NCBI RefSeq assembly: GCF_000297395.2
Contig: NZ_HF570108.1
Span: 4,553,910-4,617,909 of the forward strand
Source of the DNA: Micromonospora lupini str. Lupac 08
GTDB lineage: Bacteria; Actinomycetota; Actinomycetes; Mycobacteriales; Micromonosporaceae
DNA: 64,000 nucleotides
Direction: 5' to 3'
Shown here: positions 16,767 through 24,246 of the stretch, one piece after another
Numbering within the stretch: the first letter of the stretch is position 1
Layout of the letters: each line of letters opens with the position of its first letter
Notes under the pieces: generated by a model
The model's input: the letters and a program-made list of their open reading frames with translations, nothing else
What the model was told of the DNA's origin: nothing
The model's database searches: none
Position numbers and translations under genes: made by a program

Positions 16767-17273
16767 TCACTCGATCCTTCGAAAGATGTCGGACAGCCCT
16801 GCCTGCGCGGCCGGCCGGTCCGGCGCCTCCGCGGGTCCGTCGAGAGTGGCAAACAGGTGCTCCACCTGGGTGATCCGCAGTACACGCCTGGTGATGCCGG
16901 CGGCACCTCGGATCGAGAAGCGGGAGCCGCCCCGCTTCGCCCGGTCGCCGGCCAGGAGAAGGACGTGCACCCCCGCGGCGCTGAAGAAGTCGACAGCGGC
17001 GAGATCGCAACAGACGTCGGGGTGGCTGTCCAGGGCGTTGTTGAGCGCCGCCCCCAGCAGCGGGGCGGTATCCATGTCGACATAGCCCGCCGGGGCGACG
17101 ACCAACCGGTCGGCGGAGAAGGCGGCCGACGAGTTGGTGGGTTCGGCGTAGCGAGCCACGGAGAAGGGCCGTTCCGGGACCGCCGGGCCCCAGAAACCAC
17201 CTCGGTGGCGACGAGCGGACCGGGTCGGTGTCACCTGCGGAGGCTGGGTCGCCGTCTCTACGCGGTCGGTCAT
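16767..17273 (-). CDS. STAS-domain protein (anti-sigma factor antagonist-like)
   Basis: 168 aa. A STAS domain (about residues 50-150) of the SpoIIAA/RsbV type, which normally binds an anti-sigma kinase and is switched by phosphorylation of one Ser. The helix bearing that site reads AAVDFFSAAGVHVLLL, so the Ser in FFSAAG is the candidate. The first 45 residues are a basic, probably disordered tail. The ATG at 17273 has AGGAGG upstream; the longer open frame lacks one. It is followed after three bases by the sigma factor gene and is presumably cotranscribed. No RsbW-type anti-sigma kinase gene is in the window. Confidence 0.82.
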   Translation of the reverse strand: MTDRVETATQPPQVTPTRSARRHRGGFWGPAVPERPFSVARYAEPTNSSAAFSADRLVVAPAGYVDMDTAPLLGAALNNALDSHPDVCCDLAAVDFFSAAGVHVLLLAGDRAKRGGSRFSIRGAAGITRRVLRITQVEHLFATLDGPAEAPDRPAAQAGLSDIFRRIE

Positions 17274-17387
17274 GGGCACACGCCTCCTGTTGGAGATCCT
17301 TAACAGGGCGGGCGCGTGACTTGACCCAATGACACCGTAATAAGGATTTCCGCTGGCCGCCAGTCGACTCGTCCGCATGACGCACAT

Positions 17388-18134
17388 TCACGGCAGGTGG
17401 CCGGAAACACCACGGTCGCGTTTCGGGTTCGCGGGACGGGCGGCCCGTTCCACAAGCGCGGCGGCCACGTCGCGCAGCTTCCGGTTGGAGTCCTGGGAGA
17501 CCTTGGCGAGGATGGCGAAGGCCTCGTCGGCGGTGCATCGGCGCTCGCCCATGATGATGCCCTTCGCCTGTTCGATGACGGCCCGGCTCTGCATCGCCGA
17601 CTGCATCTGCGCGGCCAGGGTGACGGTGCTGTCGTACAGGTGCGCGTTGGCCAGGGCGATGGAGGCGTACCCGGCGAAGGTCTGAGCGAGGGTGAGCGCG
17701 TCGTCGTCGAAGGCGGCGGGCTTGTCACCGTAGATGTTCAGCGCGCCGAGGACCGACTCCCGGATCGGCAGGCCGATCGACAGTGAGCTGCCGACCCCGG
17801 CCAGGACGGCTCGGGGCGCCCAGCTCGGCCATCGTTCCTCCGAGGCCATGTCCGGCACGGACACGACGACGGACTCCCTCGCCGCGTCCAGGCACGGGCC
17901 CTGGTCGTACTCGTACTGCAGCTCGTCGAGTCGTAGCGCCATCTCGCCACTGAACGCGGCGGTATGCGCCCCCTCCCGCCGCATCAGCGTCACCGACACC
18001 TCCTCGGCGCCGGGAATCGTCCGCTGCGCGAGCTCGGACACCCGGGTCAGCACTCCGGACAGGTCGGTCTCGCCGAGCTTGATCCGGCCAAGCTCGAAGA
18101 ACGCCTCGGCGGGATCAACCGGTCGCTGTGCCAT
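17388..18134 (-). CDS. GAF-ANTAR regulator (first copy)
   Basis: Predicted RNA-binding antiterminator of 248 aa. Residues 5-165 form a GAF sensor domain (SIGLPIRESVLGALNIYG; DQGPCLD is common to these proteins). The ANTAR domain follows (about 170-235): QSRAVIEQAKGIIMGERRC and AFAILAKVSQDSNRKLRDVA carry the conserved Ala, Lys-Gly and aromatic pattern. ANTAR domains bind paired hairpins in nascent RNA and prevent termination. The ATG at 18134 was chosen because the longer open frame upstream lacks any domain and GAGGG precedes this start. A clear paralogue lies at 20297-21013. It sits upstream of the STAS-sigma pair on the same strand. Confidence 0.88.
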   Translation of the reverse strand: MAQRPVDPAEAFFELGRIKLGETDLSGVLTRVSELAQRTIPGAEEVSVTLMRREGAHTAAFSGEMALRLDELQYEYDQGPCLDAARESVVVSVPDMASEERWPSWAPRAVLAGVGSSLSIGLPIRESVLGALNIYGDKPAAFDDDALTLAQTFAGYASIALANAHLYDSTVTLAAQMQSAMQSRAVIEQAKGIIMGERRCTADEAFAILAKVSQDSNRKLRDVAAALVERAARPANPKRDRGVSGHLP

Positions 18135-18478
18135 GACGTCAAGATCCCTCGGAGCCCGGGGCGCATACCGGTTGCGAGGTGGCGTCGGCAGCGCGCGTGG
18201 TGATGGCGCACCGTGGACACGGGGCGCCACGCCGAACTCGTCGGTCGAGCCCGGCCGCGCCGCTGCTGGACGCTTACTCGCCGACGCACCGGGCGTCGGC
18301 TGCCTGATCACTATACGACGCCGCCCGGCGCGGCCCGGAACGCGCAGGTGGATCGGCTTGCGGGGCGGGGGCGCGCCGGCGCCGGCCGAGCGCCCGACGG
18401 CCTTGGTCCGAACGTGGACGTCCATCGTGGAGTGGTGACGGCACGGTCGACACCGGCACCGGCGGTCGGGCACACGCG
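18135..18478. other. Intergenic region, no gene seen
   Basis: Between the first GAF-ANTAR gene and the alcohol dehydrogenase promoter I see no coding sequence with a binding site or family resemblance. A TATAGT hexamer on the minus strand (18315-18310) could be a -10 for the GAF-ANTAR gene, but no -35 accompanies it. Confidence 0.4.
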
Positions 18479-18502
18479 GTTTCGTCGAGCGCAGGTGGGT
18501 AC
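18479..18502 (+). promoter_or_regulatory. SigB/SigF-type promoter of the alcohol dehydrogenase gene
   Basis: GTTT (18479-18482), 14 bases, GGGTAC (18497-18502), 35 bases before the ATG. This matches the GTTT-N14-16-GGGTA(C/T) pattern used by SigB/SigF-family factors in actinobacteria, and such a factor is encoded about 2 kb away. Confidence 0.65.
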
Positions 18503-18537
18503 GTGATCGGTGCAGCAAGCCGACGAAGGGACATCCG

Positions 18538-19737
18538 ATGAGGGCCGTCACGTGGCACGGCGTCGGGGACATCCGGTTCTCCGACGTGCCCGATCCGAAG
18601 ATCCAGGATCCGACCGACGCGATCGTGAAGATCACCACCAGCGCGATCTGCGGCACCGACCTGCACATGATCCGGGGCACCATGCCCGGCCTGCGCCCCG
18701 GCGTCGTCCTCGGCCACGAGGCCGTCGGCGAGGTCGTCGAGGTGGGGCCCGGCGTCCGCAACCTCTCCCCCGGCGACCGGGTCATCGTGCCGTCGACCAT
18801 CGCCTGCGGCTACTGCTCGTACTGCCGTGCCGGGTACTTCGCCCAGTGCGACAACGCCAACCCCGGTGGCAAGCGCGCCGGCACCGCGTTCTTCGGCGGA
18901 CCCGAGGCCGCCGGTGGGTTCGACGGCCTGCAGGCCGAGTACGCCCGGGTGCCCTACGCCAACGTCGGCCTGGTGCCGATCCCCGACGAGGTCCCCGACG
19001 AGCAGGCGATCATGCTGTCGGACATCTGGCCCACCGCCTGGTTCGGCGCCCGCCTCGCCGACGTCCGCCCCGGCGAGACCGTCGCCGTGTTCGGCGCGGG
19101 ACCGGTCGGCCAGCTCGCCGTCCTGTCGGCGTACCTGCAGGGCGCCGGACGGGTCATCGCCGTGGACGGGCTGGAGGACCGGCTCGCCATGGCCCGCGCC
19201 CAGCACGCCGAGGTGGTGAACGTCAACGCCGAGGACCCGGTGCAGACCATCGTCGAGATGACCGGCGGCATCGGCGTCGACAAGGTCATCGACGCCGTGG
19301 GCGTGGACGCCGAACGTCCCGCCGAGGGCCCCGCCACCGAGCAGACCGACGACCAGGCGCAGCAGCTCGACAGCGAGGTCAAGCAGGTCGCCCCGGAGAC
19401 CGACCCGGCGTGGGCACCGGGTGACGCGCCGAGCCTCGCCGCGCGGTGGGCCGTGCAGGCGGTGGCGAAGGCGGGCACGCTCGGCGTGATCGGCGTCTAC
19501 CCGCAGACCGTCACGACCTGGCCGTTCGGCGAGGCCATGATGAAGAACCTGACGGTCCGCAGCGGCAACTGCCACCACCGCCGGTACATCCCGGAGCTGC
19601 TGCAACTGGTCACCAACGGCACCGTCGACCCGGCGCGGCTGTTGACGAAGCACGAACCCATCGGTGACGTGCTGGAGGCGTACCGCCAGTTCCAGGACCG
19701 CGACCCGGGCTGGCTGAAGGTCGCCCTCACGGTCTGA
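18538..19737 (+). CDS. Zinc-dependent alcohol/formaldehyde dehydrogenase
   Basis: Medium-chain dehydrogenase of 399 aa oxidising an alcohol or aldehyde adduct with NAD(P). Catalytic zinc ligands are in TSAICGTDLHM and LGHEAVGEV. The structural zinc Cys cluster is CGYCSYCRAGYFAQCD, and the dinucleotide fold shows FGAGPVGQLA. A charged insertion after GVDKVIDAVGVD (about residues 258-295, rich in Glu, Gln and Asp) places it with the glutathione-independent formaldehyde dehydrogenase-like subgroup rather than ordinary alcohol dehydrogenases; the substrate is not determined. GAAGGGACATCCG precedes the ATG. A SigB-type promoter suggests stress induction. A bidirectional hairpin follows. Confidence 0.9.
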   Translation: MRAVTWHGVGDIRFSDVPDPKIQDPTDAIVKITTSAICGTDLHMIRGTMPGLRPGVVLGHEAVGEVVEVGPGVRNLSPGDRVIVPSTIACGYCSYCRAGYFAQCDNANPGGKRAGTAFFGGPEAAGGFDGLQAEYARVPYANVGLVPIPDEVPDEQAIMLSDIWPTAWFGARLADVRPGETVAVFGAGPVGQLAVLSAYLQGAGRVIAVDGLEDRLAMARAQHAEVVNVNAEDPVQTIVEMTGGIGVDKVIDAVGVDAERPAEGPATEQTDDQAQQLDSEVKQVAPETDPAWAPGDAPSLAARWAVQAVAKAGTLGVIGVYPQTVTTWPFGEAMMKNLTVRSGNCHHRRYIPELLQLVTNGTVDPARLLTKHEPIGDVLEAYRQFQDRDPGWLKVALTV

Positions 19738-19754
19738 GCCACCGACCACGCCGC

Positions 19755-19786
19755 GCGGCGCCGGACCTCTCGGGGTCCGGCGCCGC
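19755..19786. terminator. Bidirectional terminator hairpin
   Basis: GCGGCGCCGGACC (19755-19767) pairs perfectly with GGTCCGGCGCCGC (19774-19786) over a six-base loop, between the convergent alcohol dehydrogenase and copper-storage genes. Confidence 0.75.
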
Positions 19787-19795
19787 GGGCCGTTC

Positions 19796-20203
19796 TCAGC
19801 TCATGGTGGCCAGCAGGTCCCGGCAGGCTCGCTCGCAGGCGCGGCACGCGTCGGCGCAGACCCGGCAGTGCTCGTGCATGTCGGCGTGCCGGGCGCACTC
19901 GTCCCCGCACGACAGGCACGCGGTGGCGCACGCCTCCAGCAGGCTCCGGGTCAGGTTCGCGTCGTAGCCGGTGTGCCGGGACAGCACCCGTGCCGTGGTC
20001 GTGCAGATGTCGGCGCAGTCCAGGTCCGTGCGTATGCACTTGGTCAGGTCGGCGACCATGTCCTCACTGAGGCAGGCGTCGGCGCACGCGGTGCAGGCCT
20101 GGGCGCAGTCGTTGAGGGCGTCGATCGTCGCCGCCAGCTTCGCGCGGTCCAGGTTGATCGATTGTGGGTACGTCTCCAGCATCGGCATCGTGGTGCTCGG
20201 CAT
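19796..20203 (-). CDS. Cys-rich four-helix copper-storage protein (Csp3-like, DUF326)
   Basis: 135 aa with no signal peptide, so probably cytosolic. It is a Cys-rich helical protein with CxxxC spacing along each helix (CAQACTACADACL, CIRTDLDCADIC, CATACLSCGDECARH, CRVCADACRACERACRD). The facing Cys rows of such bundles store many Cu(I) ions and protect against copper. His residues near the C-terminal side (HADMHEHC) fit the copper entry region of the family. The ATG at 20203 was preferred over an upstream in-frame start because GAAGGGA precedes it. The upstream sequence has a GTGT-N15-GGGTAG promoter. Confidence 0.88.
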   Translation of the reverse strand: MPSTTMPMLETYPQSINLDRAKLAATIDALNDCAQACTACADACLSEDMVADLTKCIRTDLDCADICTTTARVLSRHTGYDANLTRSLLEACATACLSCGDECARHADMHEHCRVCADACRACERACRDLLATMS

Positions 20204-20235
20204 CCGGAAGGTCCCTTCTCTCGGTTGCCTGGGCC

Positions 20236-20260
20236 CTACCCGAGAAGTCCCGATAAACAC
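20236..20260 (-). promoter_or_regulatory. SigB/SigF-type promoter of the copper-storage gene
   Basis: Minus strand: GTGT (20260-20257), 15 bases, GGGTAG (20241-20236), about 33 bases before the ATG. It fits the looser GNNT-N14-16-GGGTA form of SigB-family promoters. The last base of the -10 is unusual. Confidence 0.5.
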
Positions 20261-20296
20261 CTGTTATCGGTCGCTGACGCCCTTCACCACACCCCC

Positions 20297-21013
20297 TCAG
20301 GAACGAACCTGCGCCTCGGCCGCCCGGTCGACCAGGGCCTGGGCCACGTCGCGCACCGTACGGTTGGAGTCCTGCGACGCCCTCGCGAGGACAGTGAACG
20401 CCTCGGCGGGTGTGCACCGTCGCTCTGCCATCACGATGCCCTTGGCCTGCTCGATGACCGCGCGACTGGTCATCGCGTCCCGCATCTGCCGGGCGAGGGT
20501 CGCGGTGCTGTCGTAGAGCTGCGCGTTGGCCAGGGCGACCGCCGCGTACGCCGCGAACGTCTCCAGGATCACCACCGTGTCGTCGTCGAAGGCGTGCGGG
20601 GTGCGGGCGTAGACGTTGAGCGCGCCGACGACGGCTTCCTGGATCGGCAGGCCGATCGACACCGAGCTGCCGACTCCTGCCCGCACTCCCGCTGCGGCCC
20701 AGTCCGGCCACCGATCCTCGGCATGGAGGTCGGGTACGGGCAGGATGTGGCCGCTCGCGGCGGCGTCCAGGCACGGGCCGCGTCCCTGGGCGTACTGCCG
20801 CTCGTCCAGGTCCCGGGCCAGTTCGTCGGTGAACGCCGCGGTATGCCCGACGCCGTTGCGGGCCAGCGTGACCGACACCTCAACCGGAATGGGCAGGACG
20901 CGCTTGGCGAGTTCGGCGACGCGTTGCAGGACATCGTCGAGACCGACCTCGCCGAGATTGATGCGGCCGAGTTCAGTGAAGGCGTCGGTAGGGTCCGACA
21001 TCGGATGGGTCAC
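20297..21013 (-). CDS. GAF-ANTAR regulator (second copy)
   Basis: 238 aa, clearly paralogous to the protein at 17388-18134 over its whole length. The GAF domain (about 5-160) contains SIGLPIQEAVVGALNVYA. The ANTAR domain (about 165-230) contains SRAVIEQAKGIVMAERRC, AFTVLARASQDSNRTVRDVA and a short tail. The role is probably signal-dependent antitermination of an RNA target. The GTG at 21013 has GAGGA nine bases before it; an ATG at 21001 is a weaker alternative. Two copies within 4 kb suggest an old local duplication around the stress genes between them. Confidence 0.88.
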   Translation of the reverse strand: MTHPMSDPTDAFTELGRINLGEVGLDDVLQRVAELAKRVLPIPVEVSVTLARNGVGHTAAFTDELARDLDERQYAQGRGPCLDAAASGHILPVPDLHAEDRWPDWAAAGVRAGVGSSVSIGLPIQEAVVGALNVYARTPHAFDDDTVVILETFAAYAAVALANAQLYDSTATLARQMRDAMTSRAVIEQAKGIVMAERRCTPAEAFTVLARASQDSNRTVRDVAQALVDRAAEAQVRS

Positions 21014-21242
21014 TACGGCAGGTCCTCACGGCGGGTGCGCGCCCCTGCGACACAGCAACAGACCGGCAGACGCGCGAATGGCAGCTCGCCTGGGCGGGCC
21101 GCTGCACGACGCCCGCCGTGGCGGAGCCGGGACCCACGCCGCTTCTTGACGCCGGTTCGCCACGCCGAGACCTCGAACGTGGGCTACAGGTCTCCGACCA
21201 TACTCGCCCGGCCCGCCGAGCGCCCCTGGGGCGGCGAGCCGA

Positions 21243-21701
21243 TCAGTCCGCCACGACCAGCGCCTGCGGCGCGGCGGCCTTCATTCGCGTCCGCAGCCAC
21301 GTGAGCTGCATGGCGGTCTCGCCCTCGCAGTCGCGCACCACCGCGAGCAGGTCCTCGTCACGGACGCCGTAGGCGGCCTGGCCCACGACGGTCCAGGTGA
21401 TGTCGCACTCGGCCGCCATCAGGTAGAGATCCTGCAGATCACGGAGCAGCCCGATGCCGCCGGTGCGGGTGCCGGTGAACAACTGCGAGTGCAGCCGGTC
21501 GGGTTCGGCGGGCGCGTCCTCGGAGTAGCGGGCGGCGAACGGGCGCAGGCGTTCGGCGTACGCGGCACAGCGCTTCGCCTGCTGATGGCAGAGGTGGTGG
21601 ACGTCGGGTTCCTCGGCGTGCGCGTCGCCGACCTGCCGGAACGCCTCGGCGAGGTTGACCTGGGCGCGGTGCAGCAGGCCGAGATAGTGGGCGAGGTGCA
21701 C
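21243..21701 (-). CDS. Unknown small helical protein coupled to a molybdopterin oxidoreductase
   Basis: 152 aa, not recognised. It looks all-helical and is rich in His, Glu and Asp (HLAHYLGLLHRAQ, DVHHLCHQQAKRC, AAECDITWTVVGQAAYG, RDCEGETAMQLTWLR). That pattern would fit a ferritin-like or metal-binding bundle, but this is only an impression. Its GTG start lies three bases after the stop of the oxidoreductase gene, whose last codons provide the binding site GGAAGGAG. The two proteins are therefore probably made together, and this one may be a partner or maturation factor. No signal peptide or membrane segment. Confidence 0.7.
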   Translation of the reverse strand: MHLAHYLGLLHRAQVNLAEAFRQVGDAHAEEPDVHHLCHQQAKRCAAYAERLRPFAARYSEDAPAEPDRLHSQLFTGTRTGGIGLLRDLQDLYLMAAECDITWTVVGQAAYGVRDEDLLAVVRDCEGETAMQLTWLRTRMKAAAPQALVVAD

Positions 21702-21704
21702 GGC

Positions 21705-24140
21705 TCACTCCTTCCCGCTGGTGGCCTCGGCGGCCGGTCCGCCGACGGTCGCGGGCACACCGGCGTCCGCCGGCGGCGCGCTGCCGCCGATCGTCGGCGC
21801 CGGCGAGGGTACGCCCCGCCCGTCGGCCAGTTTCGTCACCGCGACGGCGGCCACCTTGAAGAGGGGCTGCTTGGAGACCGGGTCCCAGGCGGTGATGGTC
21901 AGCTCGTTCGCCGCCCGCGGGGTCCGGTCGGCGGGGTCCTGGTCGAAGTAGCCGTAGTGGAACGGTAGGAACACCACGCCGGGGCGGATGCCGCAGAGCC
22001 GGGCGCGGGCCTGGATGCCGCCGCGCGCCGAGGAGACGCCGACCAGGTCGCCCTCGGCGATGCCGAGCCGCTCCGCGTCGGCCGGGTTGAGTTCCACCCA
22101 CACGTCCGGCGCCGCCCGGTCGAGCTGCGGGGCGCGGCCGGTCTTCGTGCGGGTGTGGAACTGGTAGACGGTACGACCCGTGGTGAGCAGCATCGGGTGG
22201 TCCTCGTCGGGCACCTCGGGCGAGGGCTGGTAGTCGACGCTGTGCAGGAAGGCCCGCCCGTTCGGTTCCTTGGCCCGGTACTCGGGCTCGGTGAACTCCG
22301 CGCCGGTGGCGAGGTCCTGGCCGTACGTCTCGCAGTAGTCCGGGTCGGTGTGGAACACCCCGTCGGTGTAGAGCCGTTCGGTGCCGTCCGGGTGCTCCTC
22401 GGTGCAGGGCCACTGGATGCCGGATCCGCCGCGCAGCCTGGCGTAGGTGATGCCTGTGTAGTCGCACGGCCGGCCGCGCGAGCACTCCTTCCACGCCTCG
22501 AACACCTCCTCCGGGCCGGTCCACCGGATCAGCGGCTGCCCGTCGCGGTCGCGGAAGTCCATCCGGCGCGCGTAGTCGAGGAAGATGTCCAGGTCGGGTT
22601 TCGCCTCGCCGGGCGGGTCGACGGCCTTGTCGGAGATGTGCACCGTCCGGTCGACGCTTGTGAACGTGCCGGTCTTCTCGCCCCAGGTGGCGCCCGGCAG
22701 CACCACGTCGGCCAGTTCGGCGGTCTCGGTCAGGAACAGGTCCTGCACCACCACGAACAGGTCCGGCTTGGCGAGGATCCGGCGGATCCGGGCCAGGTCC
22801 GGCAACGACACCGCCGGGTTGGTGGCGCTGATCCACAGCAGTTTGATCGAACCCTGCTCGGCGTACCGGAAGATCTGCATGGCGTGCGTCGGCGGCGCCC
22901 AGTGCGGGATGGTGTCGACCTCGACGTTCCACAGCCGGGCCAGCTCCTCGATGTGGCTGGTGTTCGCCCAGTTGCGCAGGCCGGGCAGGTCGCCGTCGGC
23001 GCCGGTCTCGCGGGTGTTCTGCGCGGTCGGCTGGCCGTTCATCTGGTAGATCCCGGCGCCGGGGCGGCCGATCATGCCCCGGACCAGGTGCAGGTTGTTG
23101 ACGGCGCAGGCGGCGGCGGTGGCCTGGTTCGACTGGTAGAAGCCCTGCAACACGGTCGACAACAGCCGCTGTGACGTGCCGAGCAACTCGGCGGCGCGTT
23201 CCACGTCGGCGGCCGGCACGTCGCAGATGTCGGCGACCCGCTGCGGTGGGTAGCCGTCGACGATCCGGCACAACTCCTCGAAACCCATGGTGTGCGCGTC
23301 GACGTAGTCGCGGTCGTACCAGCCACGCCGGATGATCTCCCGGAGCAGGCCGTTCACCAGCGCGATGTTGGTGCCGTTGCGCACGGCCAGATGCAGGTCG
23401 GCCTCCCGGGCGACCGGGGTGGCCCGAGGGTCCACGGCCAGCATCGCCGGCGGGTTCGGTCCGCGCCGCCGGTCCAGCATCCGCATCCACAGCACCGTCT
23501 GCGTCTCGGCGACGTTGTGGCCCCACAGCGCGATCGCGTCGCAGTGGTCCACGTCGGTGTACGACCCGGGCTGCCCGTCCGTGCCGAAGCTCGCCTTCAT
23601 CGCCGCCGCCGCCGTCGCCGTGCACAGCCGGGTGTTGCCGTCCATGTGCGGCGTGCCCAGGCCGGCCTTGCCGATCACGCCAAGCGCGTAGTACTCCTCC
23701 AGGAACAGCTGGCCCGAGGTGTAGAAGCCGAAGCGTCCCCACCCGCCCGGCCCGTCGAGGAGGTCCCGCGAGCGGGCCACGATCCGGCCCATGGCGGTGT
23801 CCCAGTCCGACTCGACGAGACGGTCACCGTCGCGGACCAACGGTCGGGTCAGCCGGTCCGGGCTGTTGTTGGCCTGCCAGCCGTACAGGTCCTTGGGGTC
23901 GAGCCGGCCCCGGTTGATCCGGTCCACCGCCCGACCCCGTACGCCGACGATCCGCCCGTCGGCGACCCCGATGTCCATGGCGTCGCCGTTGGAGTGCAGC
24001 ACCGACGCCGACTGCACCCACCGGTCCACGTCGACGTCGGTACGCCCGTCGGCCAGATAGCGGTCCACCCGCACCGGCCACTCGTCCCCCGGCCCGTACG
24101 GCGTCCGTTCACCCCACGGCTCGGCGATCCGATCAACCAC
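21705..24140 (-). CDS. DMSO-reductase-family molybdopterin oxidoreductase lacking Fe-S ligands
   Basis: 811 aa, related to nitrate reductase/formate dehydrogenase catalytic subunits. The bis-MGD body is complete: TSGQLFLEEYYALG, HMDGNTRLCTA (the Cys should bind molybdenum), ALWGHNVAETQ, GRPGAGIYQMNGQPT, VLPGATWGEKTGTF. The C-terminal molybdopterin-binding domain contains LLTTGRTVYQFHTRTKTGR. The N-terminal segment that usually carries four Cys for a [4Fe-4S] cluster reads QSASVLHSNGDAMDIGV and GRLDPKDLYG, with Ser, His and Asp where Cys is expected. It has no Tat signal and is presumably cytoplasmic. GGAGGGAG precedes the GTG start. Donor and substrate are unknown. Confidence 0.88.
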   Translation of the reverse strand: MVDRIAEPWGERTPYGPGDEWPVRVDRYLADGRTDVDVDRWVQSASVLHSNGDAMDIGVADGRIVGVRGRAVDRINRGRLDPKDLYGWQANNSPDRLTRPLVRDGDRLVESDWDTAMGRIVARSRDLLDGPGGWGRFGFYTSGQLFLEEYYALGVIGKAGLGTPHMDGNTRLCTATAAAAMKASFGTDGQPGSYTDVDHCDAIALWGHNVAETQTVLWMRMLDRRRGPNPPAMLAVDPRATPVAREADLHLAVRNGTNIALVNGLLREIIRRGWYDRDYVDAHTMGFEELCRIVDGYPPQRVADICDVPAADVERAAELLGTSQRLLSTVLQGFYQSNQATAAACAVNNLHLVRGMIGRPGAGIYQMNGQPTAQNTRETGADGDLPGLRNWANTSHIEELARLWNVEVDTIPHWAPPTHAMQIFRYAEQGSIKLLWISATNPAVSLPDLARIRRILAKPDLFVVVQDLFLTETAELADVVLPGATWGEKTGTFTSVDRTVHISDKAVDPPGEAKPDLDIFLDYARRMDFRDRDGQPLIRWTGPEEVFEAWKECSRGRPCDYTGITYARLRGGSGIQWPCTEEHPDGTERLYTDGVFHTDPDYCETYGQDLATGAEFTEPEYRAKEPNGRAFLHSVDYQPSPEVPDEDHPMLLTTGRTVYQFHTRTKTGRAPQLDRAAPDVWVELNPADAERLGIAEGDLVGVSSARGGIQARARLCGIRPGVVFLPFHYGYFDQDPADRTPRAANELTITAWDPVSKQPLFKVAAVAVTKLADGRGVPSPAPTIGGSAPPADAGVPATVGGPAAEATSGKE

Positions 24141-24246
24141 GACGCGCTCCCTCCGACGACTCCCCCGGTGCCACCCACCGCAGCGGACCCGGGGCCGAAC
24201 TCAGGAGATATGTCCCCCCGATTCCGATCCGCACACCTGCCGACCG

